Source: Eublepharis macularius
Lineage: Eukaryota; Chordata; Lepidosauria; Squamata; Eublepharidae
Assembly (NCBI RefSeq): GCF_028583425.1
Contig: NC_072799.1
Span: 87,468,217-87,532,216 of the forward strand
Direction: 5' to 3'
Length of the DNA stretch: 64,000 bases
Position 1 is the first letter of the stretch. Each line of letters begins with the position of its first letter. The translations under genes and the position numbers were made by a program. The notes beneath the pieces were generated by a model. It saw nothing but the letters and a program-made list of their open reading frames with translations. It was not told the origin of the DNA and did not search any database. This document shows positions 1 to 12,279 of this stretch, in pieces.

Positions 1-2641
1 TAGCGCCAGGGTTCCCTCTCAGCTCCTGTGGACCGAGAGGGCAGGAAGCTAGATGGGTTGGGTCGGAAGCTGTACTCATCTGCATCCCTGGCATTTTGCA
101 TTGCCCATTTTCAAGTGATTATGGGTTCTTACAACCTGTTTCTTTGGCAACAGCTGAATTCCTACATTCGGGATCTCCCTGATAGACGTCAGCCTGTTTT
201 GCGTACCTTGCAAGCTGAGGCTATGAAGCTAGCTAAACAGCAAATTACAGTGGGCAAAGATGTGGCAGATTGTTCTTCTCGCTCAATAGCTTCTTCCGTG
301 GTCCTCTGGAGCCACGCTTGGCTTCGCTCTACGGCCCTTCCAAATGATAAGTAATCTAAGATTCAGGATTTTCCATTTGAAGGTCCACTCCTCTTCTTAG
401 AGAAAATGGACGACTCGCTCTCCGCAATGAAGAAGAACCATCAAACTGCCAAATCTGTTGGCGTTATTGCCCCGCAGAAGTCCTTCCAGTCTCGTGGCAG
501 GTTCCAATGAATCCACCCCTACTACCTAGCTTACCAACACACTTCTCAACCTCGGAACGGAAGGTATTCCTACCAACCATCTTATGTCCACCATTCTTAC
601 TCCCAACACCAGTCTTCAAAGAGATACAACTGACCTAGGGGCAAGCAAGGTCAACCACCTTCGCCCAAGTCATCCACTAAGCTCCTATTCTGACTACATC
701 AGTTGGGGGACCAGTCGGGGAACTCGCTTTCAGCCCCGTTCCTGGACAGACTGAGTCCATACTCTGCTTTCTGAGAGTGCATCACTACTGATTCTCAGGT
801 GTTGTCGATTGTTTCTGTGGGTTACAAGTTATTTTTTCATGAGAGGCCTCCTGTTTCTTTGCCTCCTTGTTTTTCACATACTTGTTCTGTTGACCTTCAA
901 GTAAATGTGTTTGAGCTGTTGAAAAAAGGTGCTGTTCACGAGGGTGATTTAATTGTGTCACCCTATGGTTTTTATCCCAGGTACTTTCTGGTAGACAAGA
1001 AGGACGGTGGGTCTAGGCTTATCCTCGACTTTAGGGGTCTGAATAAGTTTATTAAAGTTCAAAAGTTCAGAATGCTTACCTTGGCCAAGGTCATACAGCT
1101 CCTTGAACCTAACGTTTGGTTCGCTGTTATAGACTTAAAGGATGCATATTTTCATATTTCAATCCACCCTGAGTATAGGAAGTACCTCCGTTTTAAGTGC
1201 AACGGACAGGCCTATGAGTACACGGTTCTGCCTTTTGGTCTAGTGTCCGTTCCCCAGGTGTTCACGAAATGTATGGTGGTTGTGGTGGCGTTCCTAAGAG
1301 CACAGAGATGCGCTATATACCCATATCTAGATGATTGGTTACTAGTGGGCCCCACTGCAAACAATCTCTCTGAGCATGTGCATCTCACATTTGCTACCCT
1401 GGCTAGACTGGGATTGCTGGTAAATTGGAAAAAATCTATCCTGTCTCCTTGTAGGAGGATTATGTTTATTGAGACCCTTTTTGACTCCTTGCAGGGTAGG
1501 GCCTTCTTGCCCCCTGAGAGGCTTAAGCATTTACAGGGCTTGGCCAAGTTCTTCCTTACTAATCGGTTTCAAACAGCCCTCATGATTCAGATACTTTTGG
1601 GCCTTATGACCTCTACTATGGCCGTTGTTTTCTTTGCCCGCTTAAGGATGCGGCCTTTACAAAATTGGTTTGTCTGTAGATATGACCCATGGTTCACCAG
1701 GCAACGTGCAAAATTGTCCATACCCAGAACCATACTCGCGTCTCTGCGATGTTGGACTGACCCTCTGAATTTGTCACAAGGGGTAGAATTTGGAATTTTT
1801 TTCTGCAGGTCTCCCTATCTACTGATGCGTCCTCAGTGGGTTGCGGGGGGCACTGTGGTTCGAAGGTGGTCCAAGACACCTGGTCTCCTACTGAGCTCAG
1901 AATGCACATGAATGTACTTGAACTTCGGGATATCCATTATTCCCTTGCCTCTTTCACAGGTATTCTACGCAACCATCGAGTACTAGTCTATACAGACAAC
2001 ACAACCGCATTACATTACCTGAACAGGCATGGAGGGACGACATCGCTCAAGCTCTGCTCTGAAGCTGCTGCCCTATGGGAGTGGGCAATAGTCAACAACA
2101 TCCGTCCACATGCCATCCATGTTGCGGGCTCTGCAAACACCACAGCGGACACCCTCAGCAGGGTGTTCCAGTATCAACTCGAGTGGTTGATGAACGACAA
2201 ATATCTCATACCTATATTCCATCAGTGGGGATTCCCTCAGATAGACCTTTTTGCTACCAGGGTCAACAAGAAAATGTGCTCAGCTTCTGCACCCGGGCGG
2301 GGACAGATCCTCAGTCATTGGGAGATGCCTTCCAAATCCCCTGGTCCCAGGGTCTATTCAACGCTTTCCCTCCTACACCTTTGTTAACGAAGGTCATTTT
2401 CAGGATTCGTCTCTTCTGAACCCACTGAATTCTGATTGTCCCCTTGTGGCCATGCCAGGAATGGTTCTCAGCACTTCACTCCATGGCCCAGGGCCGATTC
2501 TTCCATTTCCCACCAGCACGCAACCTCCTACACAGGGAGGGTGTTTGGCATCATAACATTGCCACATTGAACCTGACAGCCTGGCTCCTGAACCCTCTCG
2601 GCTATAAGGTTCTCTAGAGAGGTTTCCCAAATTGTCTTAAA

Positions 2642-3641
2642 CTAGTAACAAAGCCTGTTGTGGGGAAAACAATACAACAGGGTCTAGAAAAAGCAGAGCA
2701 GGCGGGCCAGGCATTGCCCCCTCCCCAATGCCTGGGTGAAGGGAGGGCAGGGTGACTGGGCCTGGCACTGCCCCTTCCCCAGCACTCCGATCAGGATGGA
2801 GGTGGGTGGGCAGGGCAGCCAGGCCTGGTATTGCCCCCACCCAGCATCCCCATGGGGGAGCAGCTGCCCAGTTCGCCCCATTTGGGCCAAACCAGGCAGT
2901 TGGAGTGCAGCCTCGTGCACTTCTGCAGCTGGCAGCCACCTGGTACGGCCCATTTGGGGCAAATCGGGATGGATATAGGGTTGCCAGCTCCAGGTTGTGT
3001 AATTCCTGGAGATCTGGGGAGGGAGGGGGGAGTCTGGAGAAGTCAGGGTTTGGGGAGAGTGTTAAGCACACCCTGGTGCTTTGTGTGTGTATTACAAGAG
3101 TAGGCCCCTCAACAGGCTATAATGCCATGGAGTCCACCTTTCCTCCAGAGCAACTGGTAGCCATTTCCTCCAGAGCAACTGGTCTCTGTGGTTTGGAGAT
3201 CTATTGCAATTCCTGAAGATCTCCAGCCACCAGCTGGAGCTGGCAACCCTAGGTTGGAGCCGCGGGATCGCTGCTGGAGGGAGGGGAGGCGGGGAGCTGG
3301 GTGACTTGAGGTGCAGGGAAGGCGGCGGGGGTTGGAGAGAGGAGATTGCAGCAGGGTGCACTGGGCGGCTGGAGGTGCGGGGAGCACGGTGGGGTTGAGA
3401 GGAGTTGGCAGCAGGGTGTGCTCTGGCTTGCCAGCCGCTGGGTTCGGCCCCTACGGGCCGAATTGCATGGCTGGAGAGGGGATGGGGAGCCGGTAGCGTG
3501 GTGAGCTGCTGCACCTGTCTCCTGGGCAAGCCGTTTCTGAGGACTCGCCTCATATCCTTGCTAGGGGCGCACAAGAGTGCACTTGCGCAGTGGAATTGAG
3601 GTGAGTTGTTGGAAACCCACTTACTGAATTATATTATAGGA
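2642..3641 (-). mobile_element. non-autonomous Helitron, copy A (1000 bp)
   Basis: Read on the minus strand the element starts TCCTATAATATAATTCAG and ends in a hairpin (CCTGTTGT, loop, ACAACAGG), a short spacer and CTAG. It sits between host A and T. All of these are Helitron hallmarks: 5' TC, 3' hairpin, CTRR end and AT target without duplication. It has no Rep/helicase gene. A 272-bp MITE lies inside (2978-3249). It interrupts the DIRS element. Copy B at 34707-35712 is in the opposite orientation and very similar. Confidence 0.85.
2978..3249. mobile_element. MITE captured inside Helitron copy A
   Basis: Terminal inverted repeats GGGTTGCCAGCTCC... and ...GGAGCTGGCAACCC bound about 270 bp, flanked by TA on each side. 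The TA duplication suggests a Tc1/mariner-like origin, which is inferred. The same unit is at the same place in Helitron copy B, at about 35099-35372. Confidence 0.6.
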
Positions 3642-3770
3642 TGCAAAGAAATTGACTTCTAGAGTCTCCTATGGGCAGAAATGGGACCATTTCTGTCGTT
3701 GGCTGTTACCAAGCCACGCCTCCCCTTTTGTCTGCCCCCTGCCATATGTCCTTCAGTACTTATTCAACCT

Positions 3771-5020
3771 CATAGAATCATAGAATCATAGAGTTGGAAG
3801 GGGCCATACAGACCATCTAGTCCAACCCCCTGCCCAGGGCAGGATCAGCCTAAAGCATCTCTGACAAGTATTCATCCAGCCTCTTCTTGAAAACTGCCAG
3901 TGAGGGGGAGCTCACCACCTCCCTAGGCAGCTGATTCCACTTTTGAACTACTCTGACGGTGAAAAAGTTTTTCCTAATATCCAGTTGCTTTGTGCATGTA
4001 GTTTTAGCCCATTGCTTCGCGTCCTACCCTCTGCTGCCAACTGGAACAGCTCTCTGCCCTCCTCCAAATGACAGCCTTTCAAATATTTAAAGAGAGCAAT
4101 CATGTCCCCCCTCAACCTCCTCTTCTCCAAACTAAACATTCCCAAGGCCCTCAGCCTTTCCTCGTAGGGCTCAGTCTCCAGACCCCTGATCATCCTCGTT
4201 GCTCTCCTCTGCACCCTCTCGATTTTGTCCACATCCTTTTTGAAGTGAGGCCTCCAGAACTGCACACAATACTCCAGGTGTGGCCTGACTAAGGCAGTAT
4301 AGAGAGGGGCTATGACCTCCTGCGATTTCGATGCTATGGCCCCTTTGATACAACCCAGGATTGAATTAGCCTTTTTTGCCACCGCATCACACTGACTGCT
4401 CATATTCAGTTTACAGTCCACTCTTACCCCAAGATCCCTTTCACATATACTACTGCCCAGAAGTGTATCCCCCATCCAGTATTTGTGCTTCTCATTTTTG
4501 TGGCCCAGATGTAATACTGTGCACTTGTCTTTGTTGAATTGCATCCTATTCACAGCTGCCCACTTCTCCAGAGTATTCAGGTCTTGTTGAATTTTCATTC
4601 TATCTTCTTGGGTGTTTGCTACTCCTCCCAATTTGGTATCATCAGCAAATTTAATGAGCAGCCCTTCCACTCCTTCATCCAGATCATTGATAAAAATATT
4701 GAAAAGTACCGGGCCCAAAACCGAGCCCTGCGGCACCCCACTGGACACCTCCCTCCAATCTGATGAAACACCATTCACCACCACTCTTTGAGTGCGGTCC
4801 TCTAACCAGTTCCCTATCCACCGAACTGTCCTATAATCTACTCCACAGTCTTCCAGTTTGCCCATCAGTATGTCATGGGGGACCTTATCAAAAGCTTTAC
4901 TGAAATCCAGATAAATCACGTCAACAGAGTTCCCCCAATCCAGTAAGCTGGTCACTAGATCAAAGAAGGAAACCAGGTTGGTCTGGCAGGATCTGTTAGG
5001 AACAAAACCATGCTGACTTC
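3771..5020 (-). mobile_element. CR1 LINE, 5'-truncated, copy A
   Basis: On the minus strand an open frame of some 370 codons (5063-3948) encodes the C-terminal half of a CR1 ORF2. It has reverse-transcriptase motifs [29 protein letters not shown] and FADDTKLGG, then the thumb region through YEERLRALGMFSLEKRRLRG. A short 3' UTR follows, ending in the ATTCTATGATTCTATG tail typical of CR1 (seen reversed at 3771-3795). The long frame is uninterrupted, so the copy is young. It was inserted into the DIRS recombinase region. The 5' junction is approximate. Confidence 0.93.
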
Positions 5021-5973
5021 CCTCCATGTGACAGGTCTGTCTGTCTGTAGTATCAAAGTTCATATGGCTGCCATCTCAGCCTTCCACGATAAGGTTGATG
5101 GTAAAACCATATTTGCGCATCATGTCTCCAAACAGTTTTTGAAGGGTCTTTTCAAAACCTCCCCCTCCAAGGTGCCCCTGGTTCCACAGTGGAGCCTATC
5201 CTTAGTACTGGCTCAACTAATGTTGCCTCCCTTTGAGCCCCTGGCTTCGTGTCCCCTTCCCTTCCTGTCCATGAAGGTGGTTTTTCTCGTGGCTATTACT
5301 TCGTCTAGGCATGTGGGGGAAATCTCTGCCTCCCGTGTTGACCCACCCTTCTTACAGTTTTTTCCTGGGAAGGTCACGTTACACACCAGTATTGAGTTTT
5401 TACCTAAGGTGGTGTCTAAGTTTCATGTGCAACAAAAGGTGGTGCTACCTGTGTTTTTTGCTAACCCATCGAACAATGCAGAAAAATCACTACACATTTT
5501 AGACCTTAAACGTTCTTTATTGTGTTACCTGGACAGAACAAAGCACTTTCGTCAATCAAAGTCCTTGTTTGTCTGTTATTCTGGAACCCACAAAGGCCTT
5601 GCTGCCTCTTCTCAGACCCTGTCTTGTTGGATTGTGTCAACCATTAGACTGTGTTATCAAAATGCTAGGAAGTTGTGTCCTTTCCCAATCAAGACCCACT
5701 TGACCCACGCACAGGCTGCTGCCTTTCTTCGAGGGGTCCTGCTGCAGGATGTCTGCCAAGTCGCAACCTGGTCCTCTCCTGATACGTTCATCAGACATTA
5801 CTCAGTGGACACAAATGCATGGCATGATTCAGCTGTAGGGAGAGCTGTATTGCAATCGCTCTTCGATTAATCACTCACACACACACCCCACCATTGGTGA
5901 GTAGCTCGCTGTAGTCCCAATGTGGGGCTGCACTGAAGGATGATGACAAAAAACAGTCTTTCACTCACCTGTA

Positions 5974-6276
5974 ACTGTTGTTCGTCGAGTATTATCTTCT
6001 GTGCAGACACACATTCCCTCCTTCCTGTCCTGCTGTGAGTGTTGTTTAACTGTATTGCTTCTCTGGTGGCTCAGGAGAACTGAGGGATTCTGGGGGTGCT
6101 CGCCCTAGCGACCGCATTTTTGGCAGGAACGCTACTGTGCGTGCGCAGTAGGGGCGGAGTGCCCCCCTTAACAGATTTTAAAGCTAGAGAAATCTCTCTG
6201 CGGCAAGCCTGCACGTGCGCAGTCCCCACTGTGTGTCTGCACAGAAGATACTCGACGAACAACAGTTACAGGTGAG
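5974..6276. repeat. inverted-repeat end region of the DIRS element
   Basis: Arms of about 40 bp at 5974-6010 and 6234-6276 are reverse complements, both carrying the cgaacaacagttacaggtga motif. Such inverted and internally complementary ends belong to the DIRS replication scheme. Confidence 0.65.
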
Positions 6277-6479
6277 TGAAACATGTTTTTTATGCATATA
6301 GGATTGAATTCCATCAACTCTATTAATAAATCCACTTATTTCAATGGTGTTTTCTATTCATATCAGTTACTAATACATTTTACCCTTCTTAAAATTTTAT
6401 TATTCCTAGTTCCAACATTGAGTACACAGTACTTTAGAATACAGAATTTACAATCTTAATTTTTTCCTTTAGAATATTA

Positions 6480-6565
6480 AGAGTAAAATCCTCAACAGTT
6501 ACTTTAGGTTTAAGCCCATTGAAATCAATGGACTCTGCTTAGGATTTCACTGTAAGTCTTACATC
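6480..6565. repeat. small palindromic MITE remnant
   Basis: A sequence of the form taaaatcct...taagcccattgaaatcaatgg...taggatttcactg is a near palindrome around cccattgaaatcaatgg. The same motif is met again in degraded form near 50468-50555 and 61870-61965. The family is unclassified here. Confidence 0.35.
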
Positions 6566-6724
6566 TTGGCTTGAGTAGAGCTATTCTTGATAAGGAGTAT
6601 CAAACAAAATAATAGTGTGTTTACCTTTCATCTCTAGCATCTAGAATTCAATATTTTTTCAAAAAAAATGGTATGTTCTGAACACTCCAATTTTAAACTG
6701 TAGATTTTTGTTGTTCCCTGATAG

Positions 6725-6931
6725 ATGTTTTTGCAGCAGTCAACTCCTGGATTAAGCTTTGGTTCTGTGCAGCTGACTTCTGGAAACCCATCGAACATTC
6801 AACAGATCACACCAATAAACATGCAAGGTCAAGTTGTTCAAACGAATCAGATCCAAGGTGGTATGAACACTGGTCATATTGGTACTCAACACATGATACA
6901 ACAGCCGTCTCTGCAAAGTACTGCAGCACAG
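6725..6931 (+). CDS. CLOCK: CLOCK exon (Q-rich C-terminal region, part 1)
   Basis: This 207-bp exon encodes 69 residues starting [20 protein letters not shown] and ending STAAQ. It matches the human stretch MFLQQSNPGLNFGSVQ through the NTGHIG and HMIQQ motifs. The acceptor is ...ccctgatag just before 6725 and the donor is cacag|gtaaat at 6931/6932. The exon begins and ends in phase 0. The opening ATG is an internal methionine, not a start codon: in human the previous exon ends in GLQ. Confidence 0.97.
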
Positions 6932-6963
6932 GTAAATAATGCTGCAAGATGAAACCTTGCACA

Positions 6964-6998
6964 TTTTACTTACTTACTTACTTATTTACTTACTTACA
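6964..6998. repeat. (ACTT)n microsatellite
   Basis: About eight ACTT-type tetranucleotides with one interruption lie just after a CLOCK exon. The rest of 6999-7787 is AT-rich intron in which I see nothing specific. Confidence 0.9.
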
Positions 6999-7787
6999 CT
7001 GTTTATAGTGTAGTGTATAATGCCTTGACTCTCACTTAGAGTCAAGGCATATACAACTGTTTTGCAGATGTGGCCACTGTGGTTATTAAGAGATACGCCT
7101 TTGGCAAAAATACGTAATTTCAGACACTTTCTTCTACCAGTTTAACCATATTAAGAAAAGGATGAACTTGGCAGTGAAGGAGAGCAGGATCCATATCCCA
7201 AAATAACCTAAAGTAAATGACGTGCCAGATTGGAAGTGTAAGGGAGGCTTTAGGTATAGGAGCAAGAAATGATTCTGCAAGTATAAGCTGGGAATAAGAT
7301 ACATTATGGGTTTCAAAACCGAACTGCGTACTCAGAAAGGAGAAAGAAAAAGGTATGAAACCAGATTTATAGTGGAGCAACCCCTGTTACCTTAGTGCAA
7401 GCATTAGTAGATTGGAGGCCATTTATTAAAGCTTTTTATGGTACATTAGCCACATAGCACATTAGCCCTAATGTTTGGTGAGTGGCTTTAAAAACAAACC
7501 TTTCTGTTCATTGTTGAAAGTTGTTTCTCTTGTACAGAGCAATTCTGTAAGATTCTGCAGGGACAGTGATACTCACCAGGACCAAATGGGCCTGATTTTT
7601 CAGAAGTAAGGCTGAAAGTAGTAATTGCTTAAGTGAAAGGATTAAGCAACTTGATTTTTAAATTAAAAATTATAATTAATATTAACTATTATATGTACAT
7701 TCAGTTATTGTAATCAACCTACATTAAAGAGTCTCAAATTTTGAGGGAAGCTACATGAGATGCCTAACACGTGTTCTTTATTGTGTT

Positions 7788-9027
7788 GATTTATTTGATT
7801 TGATTTATACCCCGCCCTCCCCACAAATGGGCTCAGGGTGGCTAACAACATTAATAAAATACAGTAAATTAATCATAAAACTATAAAATCAATAATAATC
7901 TTAAGATAATCATTAAAATATCCAGGCGCAGGCTATTTAAATAAATAATTGAGAGTCCATATATGGGCATAGCACATTGCCGAAGGCAGTTCCGGAAAAA
8001 GGAGCGGTCTTAGGTGGAAAGGGTGACACCTGCTGGCACTCAGCCAAAGGCCCGGGGGAACATCTCCGTTTTACAGGCTCTGCGGAACTGTAACAGGTCC
8101 TGCAGGTCCCGGATCTCCAGTGGGAGAGTGTTCCACTCCACTCCAAGGCCACGGCAGAAAACGCCCTGGCCCTGGTTGAGGCCAGACGGATGTCCTTTGG
8201 GCCGGGGACCACCAGGAGTTGCTTGTCTACAGAGTTCAACACCCTGCAGGGGATGTAACGGAAGAGGCAGTCCCACAGGTATGCGGGTCCCAGTCTGTTA
8301 AGGGCTTTAAACACCAAGGTTAACACCTTGAAGCGGATCCAGAACTCCACTGGGAGCCAGTGCAGTTGGCACAGCACAGGATAAATGTGCGCTTGGATTG
8401 GCATTCCAGTAAGGACGTGTGCCGCTGCATTCTGGACCAGCTGTAACTTCCAGGTCAGGCCCAAGGGCAGCTCAGCGTAGAGTGAGTTGCAGTAGTCTAG
8501 CCTGGAGGTGACTGTTGCATGGATTACTGTAGACAGGTCCTGGGGCGAAAGATAGGGTGCCGGTTGCCTGGCCTGTCGAAGATGAAAAAGGCAGACCTGG
8601 CAACAGTCGTGACCTAGGCCTCCACTAAAAGTGTGGCATCCAAGGTCACACCCAGGCTCCTCACCATCAACAAAGGTTTCAGTTGTACCCCGTCGAGGGC
8701 TGGGAGCTGGGTCCCCAACTCGATCGCCCCACAACCCAGACACAGAACCTCCATCTTCAGGGGATTCAATTTCAGGCGACTCTGATGTAACCATGCCATC
8801 ACAGCCTCAATACCCTTGGCCAAGGAATCCGGAGCGAGATCAAACTAGCCGTCCATCAGCAGATAGAGCTGAGTGTCATCCGCATACTGGTGACAACCCA
8901 GCCCAAAGCTGTGGGCTAACCGGGCGAGGGGGGGGGCAGATAGATGTTAAATAGCATCGGGGAAAGAATCGCCCCCTGAGGGATGCCACATACCAAAGAA
9001 TGGCGAGTGGACATCTGTTCCCTGAGT
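7788..9027 (-). mobile_element. L2-like LINE, 5'-truncated, copy A
   Basis: On the minus strand an open frame of 285 codons (8794-7937) encodes the C-terminal part of an L2-type ORF2: SRLDYCNSLYAELPLG, LVQNAAAHVLTG, HWLPVEFWIRFKVLTLVFKA and LGPAYLWDCLF. The 3' end has the tail gtataaatcaaatcaaat followed by an AT-rich stretch. It is nearly identical to copy B over the shared part. It breaks off at about 9027, where unrelated sequence begins. Confidence 0.88.
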
Positions 9028-9849
9028 CTGTGGCGCACATGTGGGCAAGTGGGTGGTCGCTGTGCCTTGGTGCCTCACTCATCACTCTCTGCAGCAGCAC
9101 TGCCACCACCATGTAGGGGACGCTCATCTCCAAGGCATTGGAGGGTGCTTGGTCACTGAGTGGGAGCTCATGGCTGAGGCTGCCGCAAGCACTTCTGGCT
9201 GGGGCAGGAGGAGGAGGGAGTGCTGGGCACCACTGCTACATGGCAAGACAGGCATGCGGAGGGCTGGCTTCTGGCTTCCAGGGTTGTCCCCCTCACTATG
9301 GTCCTCAAGCAGTGGGAAGGATTCTCTCCCTCTTCTCCCTGGTAGAGAATTGCATTGAGTGGCTGTTCTTTCTCACTACACTTCCCATGGAAACGTGCGG
9401 GAAAACAACATGTGAAGAACACATGTTGGGCATCTGATGTAGTTTTGCTCTTTATCAAATTCAAGAAGAAAACTGTTTGAAGCCCCCCCCCCCCCGAGAT
9501 ATTTTGCAAAAAACAAAGACCGATCATGGGACTTCAGAGCTTGCTTTTGGCCTATGAGCAGGCTATTTGAAGAGCCCAAGAAACCCCAAGTCCATTAAAT
9601 ATGCCCCTTCAACCCCAAGCAGGATCTATCAATATTGGGGGACAGGGAGGACAGACTTCCAAGCTGCTTTCTGTCAGCATTGAACTGACTGGTGGTGAGG
9701 GATAGCTGAGCATCCTGTCTGCTGAGCCTGTCAGAAACTGGATTGGAAGAACTTGGGGAGAATTTTGTGTGTCCCTTGGCCTAATATTGTCCACATTTTC
9801 TTTGTAAGCCCTGTCTTCTCATTTGAGAGCCCTGTCATGTATTCAAGAT
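9028..9849. other. unassigned stretch between two L2 copies
   Basis: About 820 bp of CLOCK intron lie between the L2 copies. I see a run of C at about 9483-9495, no convincing gene and no repeat I can name. Confidence 0.5.
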
Positions 9850-11692
9850 ATTTATTTGTTTGATTTGATTTATACCCTGCCCTCCCCACAGATGGGCTCA
9901 GGGTGGCTAACAACATTCAAAAAATACATTAAAAGTCACAAAACCATAAAATCAATAATAATTTTTAAAAAGTCATTAAAATAGTCCAGGAGCAGACTAT
10001 TTAAACAAATATTGGGAGTCTGTATATGGGCATAGCAGATGCCGAGGGCAGCCCCAGAAAAAGTGGTGGTCTTAGATGGAAGAAGGAGGGCACTCAGCCA
10101 AAGGCCCTGGGGGAACATCTCTGTTTTACAGGCTCTGTGGAACTGTAACAGGTCCTGTAGGGCCCAGATCTCCAGTGGGAGAGCATTCCACCAGGCCGGG
10201 GCCAGGGCAGAAAACGCCCTGGCCGTGGTTGAGGCCAGATAGATGTCCTTCGGGCCGGGGACCACCAGGAGTTGCTTGTCTGCAGAGAGCAACAACCTGC
10301 AGGGAACGTAATGGAAGAGGCAGTCCTGCAGGTATGCAAGTCCCAGTCTGTGAAGGGCTTTAAACACCAAAGTTAACACCTTGAACCAGATCTGGAACTC
10401 CACTGGGAGCCAGTACTGGCACAGCACAGGATAAATGTGCGCTCGGATTGGCGTTCCGGTAAGGACGCATGCCGCTGCATTCTGGACTAGCTGTAACTTC
10501 TGGGTCAGGCCCAAGGGCAGCCCAGCGTAGAGTGAATTGCAGTAGTCTAGCCTGGAGGTGACCGTTGCATGGATTAATGTGGCCAGGTCCTGGGGCGAAA
10601 GATAGGATGCCAGTTGCCCAGCCTATTGAAGATGAAAAAAGGCAGACATGGCAACAGTCGTGACCTGGGCCTCCACTAAAAGTGTGGCATCCAAGGTCAC
10701 ACCCAGGCTTCTCACCATCAACAAAGGTTTCAGTTGTACCCCGTCGAGGGCTGGGAGCTGGGTCCCCAACTCGATCGCCCCACAACCCAGACACAGAACC
10801 TCCATCTTCAGGGGATTCAATTTCAGGCGACTCTGATGTAACCATGCCATCACAGCCTCAATACCCTTGGCCAAGGAATCCGGAGTGAGATCAGACTGGC
10901 CGTCCATCAGCAGATAGAGCTGAGTGTCATCCGCATACTGGTGACAACCTGGCCCAAAGCTGTGGGCTAACCGGGCGAGGGGGGGGCAGATAGATGTTAA
11001 ATAGCATCGGGGAAAGAATCACCCCCTGAGGGATGCCGCATACCAAAGAATGGCGAGTGGACATCTGTTCCCTGAGTGCCACCCTCTGTCCCTGATTACG
11101 AAGGAAGGACTTCAGCCATTGCAGGGCTGTTCCACGAATCTAAAAGTATCAGCAGTGCCGACCTGCCCCAGTCCAGGTGTCGCTGCAGATCAACTGTGAG
11201 GGTGACCAGAGCTGTCTCTGTACCATGCCCAGGCCTGAAGCCGGATTGGAATGGTTCCAGGATAGAGGCATCATCTAGGTATACCTGCAGCTGTTCTGCT
11301 ACCGCCCTCTCAATTACCTTACCCAGGAACGGAAGATTCGAAACTGGGCAGTAATTGGCTGGATCAACAGGATCCAACTATGGTTTCTTTAATAAGGTGC
11401 CGCACCACTGCTTCCTTCAGTGAGTCTGGAAAAATCCCAGAACTCAGAGAAAGGTTAATGATGTCAGCTAACGGTGCCCGAATCCCATCATCGCCAGTTT
11501 TCATCAGCCATGATGGACACGGGTCCAGTGGGCATGTGGTTTCACAGCATGCAGGACCCTGCCTACCTCCTGGGAGAGTGGCCTGAATTGATCTAATATC
11601 AACCCTGAGGATGACCAAGGGGCCTCCAGTACACACACTGCATCAACCATGGTGGACAGATCCCGGCGGAGTGACAAGATCTTGTTTGTTAA
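9850..11692 (-). mobile_element. L2-like LINE, 5'-truncated, copy B
   Basis: Same family and orientation as copy A but longer toward the 5' side. It therefore includes reverse-transcriptase blocks VIERAVAEQLQVYLDD, ILEPFQSGFRPGHGTETALV and ALLILLD before the shared C-terminal part. The frame is broken at several points (for example the C-terminal part lies in separate frames near 10360-10514 and the RT block is split near 11354-11400). The 3' tail at 9850-9870 is the same AT-rich gattttgattt type. Confidence 0.85.
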
Positions 11693-12279
11693 AAAAAAAT
11701 TATTTGTGTCTACCACCGGTTGTAGAGATACTGAATGAGCTCAAAAATGTCTTGTTCATTGTTATTAATACATTTAAATCTCACCTTTTAAAATATATAG
11801 TTATTTAACTTTTAAAAAATTATAAAATATTTTCAGTTGTGAGATTTTTAAAATACTGAGACTCTTTAAATGATTTGTATTAAAGTAATTAAAATATACC
11901 ATAATACAGTTAATTTATTTTTGCATCTTTTGGACAAATGTTATACCTCATGCCAGAATTCTTTTTCTCAATAAATATCCCTTTCATCAATCAAAACTCT
12001 GAATGCTTTCATCTTGTCTGCATCATACCATTTCACACACCAGAGTCATTTGTGGGTGTAACAGTTGCATCAAAGGGTACACATTTCTGAGGATCTGGTG
12101 AATATATTTATTATTTAAACACAAAAATTATTAAACATCATAACATTATAATAAAATAATGGTATTTTTATTTAGCTCAGACCTATTCCGCAATCTATGT
12201 TTTCTTCTATATGGGAAAATGTTTAATTCAGTACTGCTGTGCAGAATAATTTCAATAACAAAATATTTTCTTTCTGCAG
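11693..12279. other. AT-rich CLOCK intron
   Basis: Very AT-rich intron sequence up to the acceptor of the next exon. No gene or recognisable element is seen. Confidence 0.6.

Larger units (their letters stand above)
1..6280 (+). mobile_element. DIRS-type retroelement, broken fossil, left end outside window
   Basis: A tyrosine-recombinase (DIRS) retroelement in a CLOCK intron. Its parts run in family order: gag-like region about 28-520, reverse transcriptase about 800-1900, RNase H about 1840-2390, and tyrosine recombinase about 3642-3769 and 5020-5870. The end region at 5970-6280 holds an inverted repeat whose arms, near 5974-6010 and 6234-6276, share the ctgtaactgttgttcg motif, as DIRS ends do. 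Two later insertions split it: a Helitron (2642-3641) and a CR1 (3771 to about 5020). It is broken beyond these insertions in a few places. Long stretches still read openly, so it is moderately young. Confidence 0.85.

Noticed and set aside
2640-3600. Several open frames of 80-160 codons on both strands (repeated at 34850-35730)
   Set aside because: They lie inside the two Helitrons, occur in both copies on all frames and encode no recognisable domain.
6071-6262. Open frame in the DIRS end region
   Set aside because: It lies in non-coding terminal repeat sequence and shows no domain.
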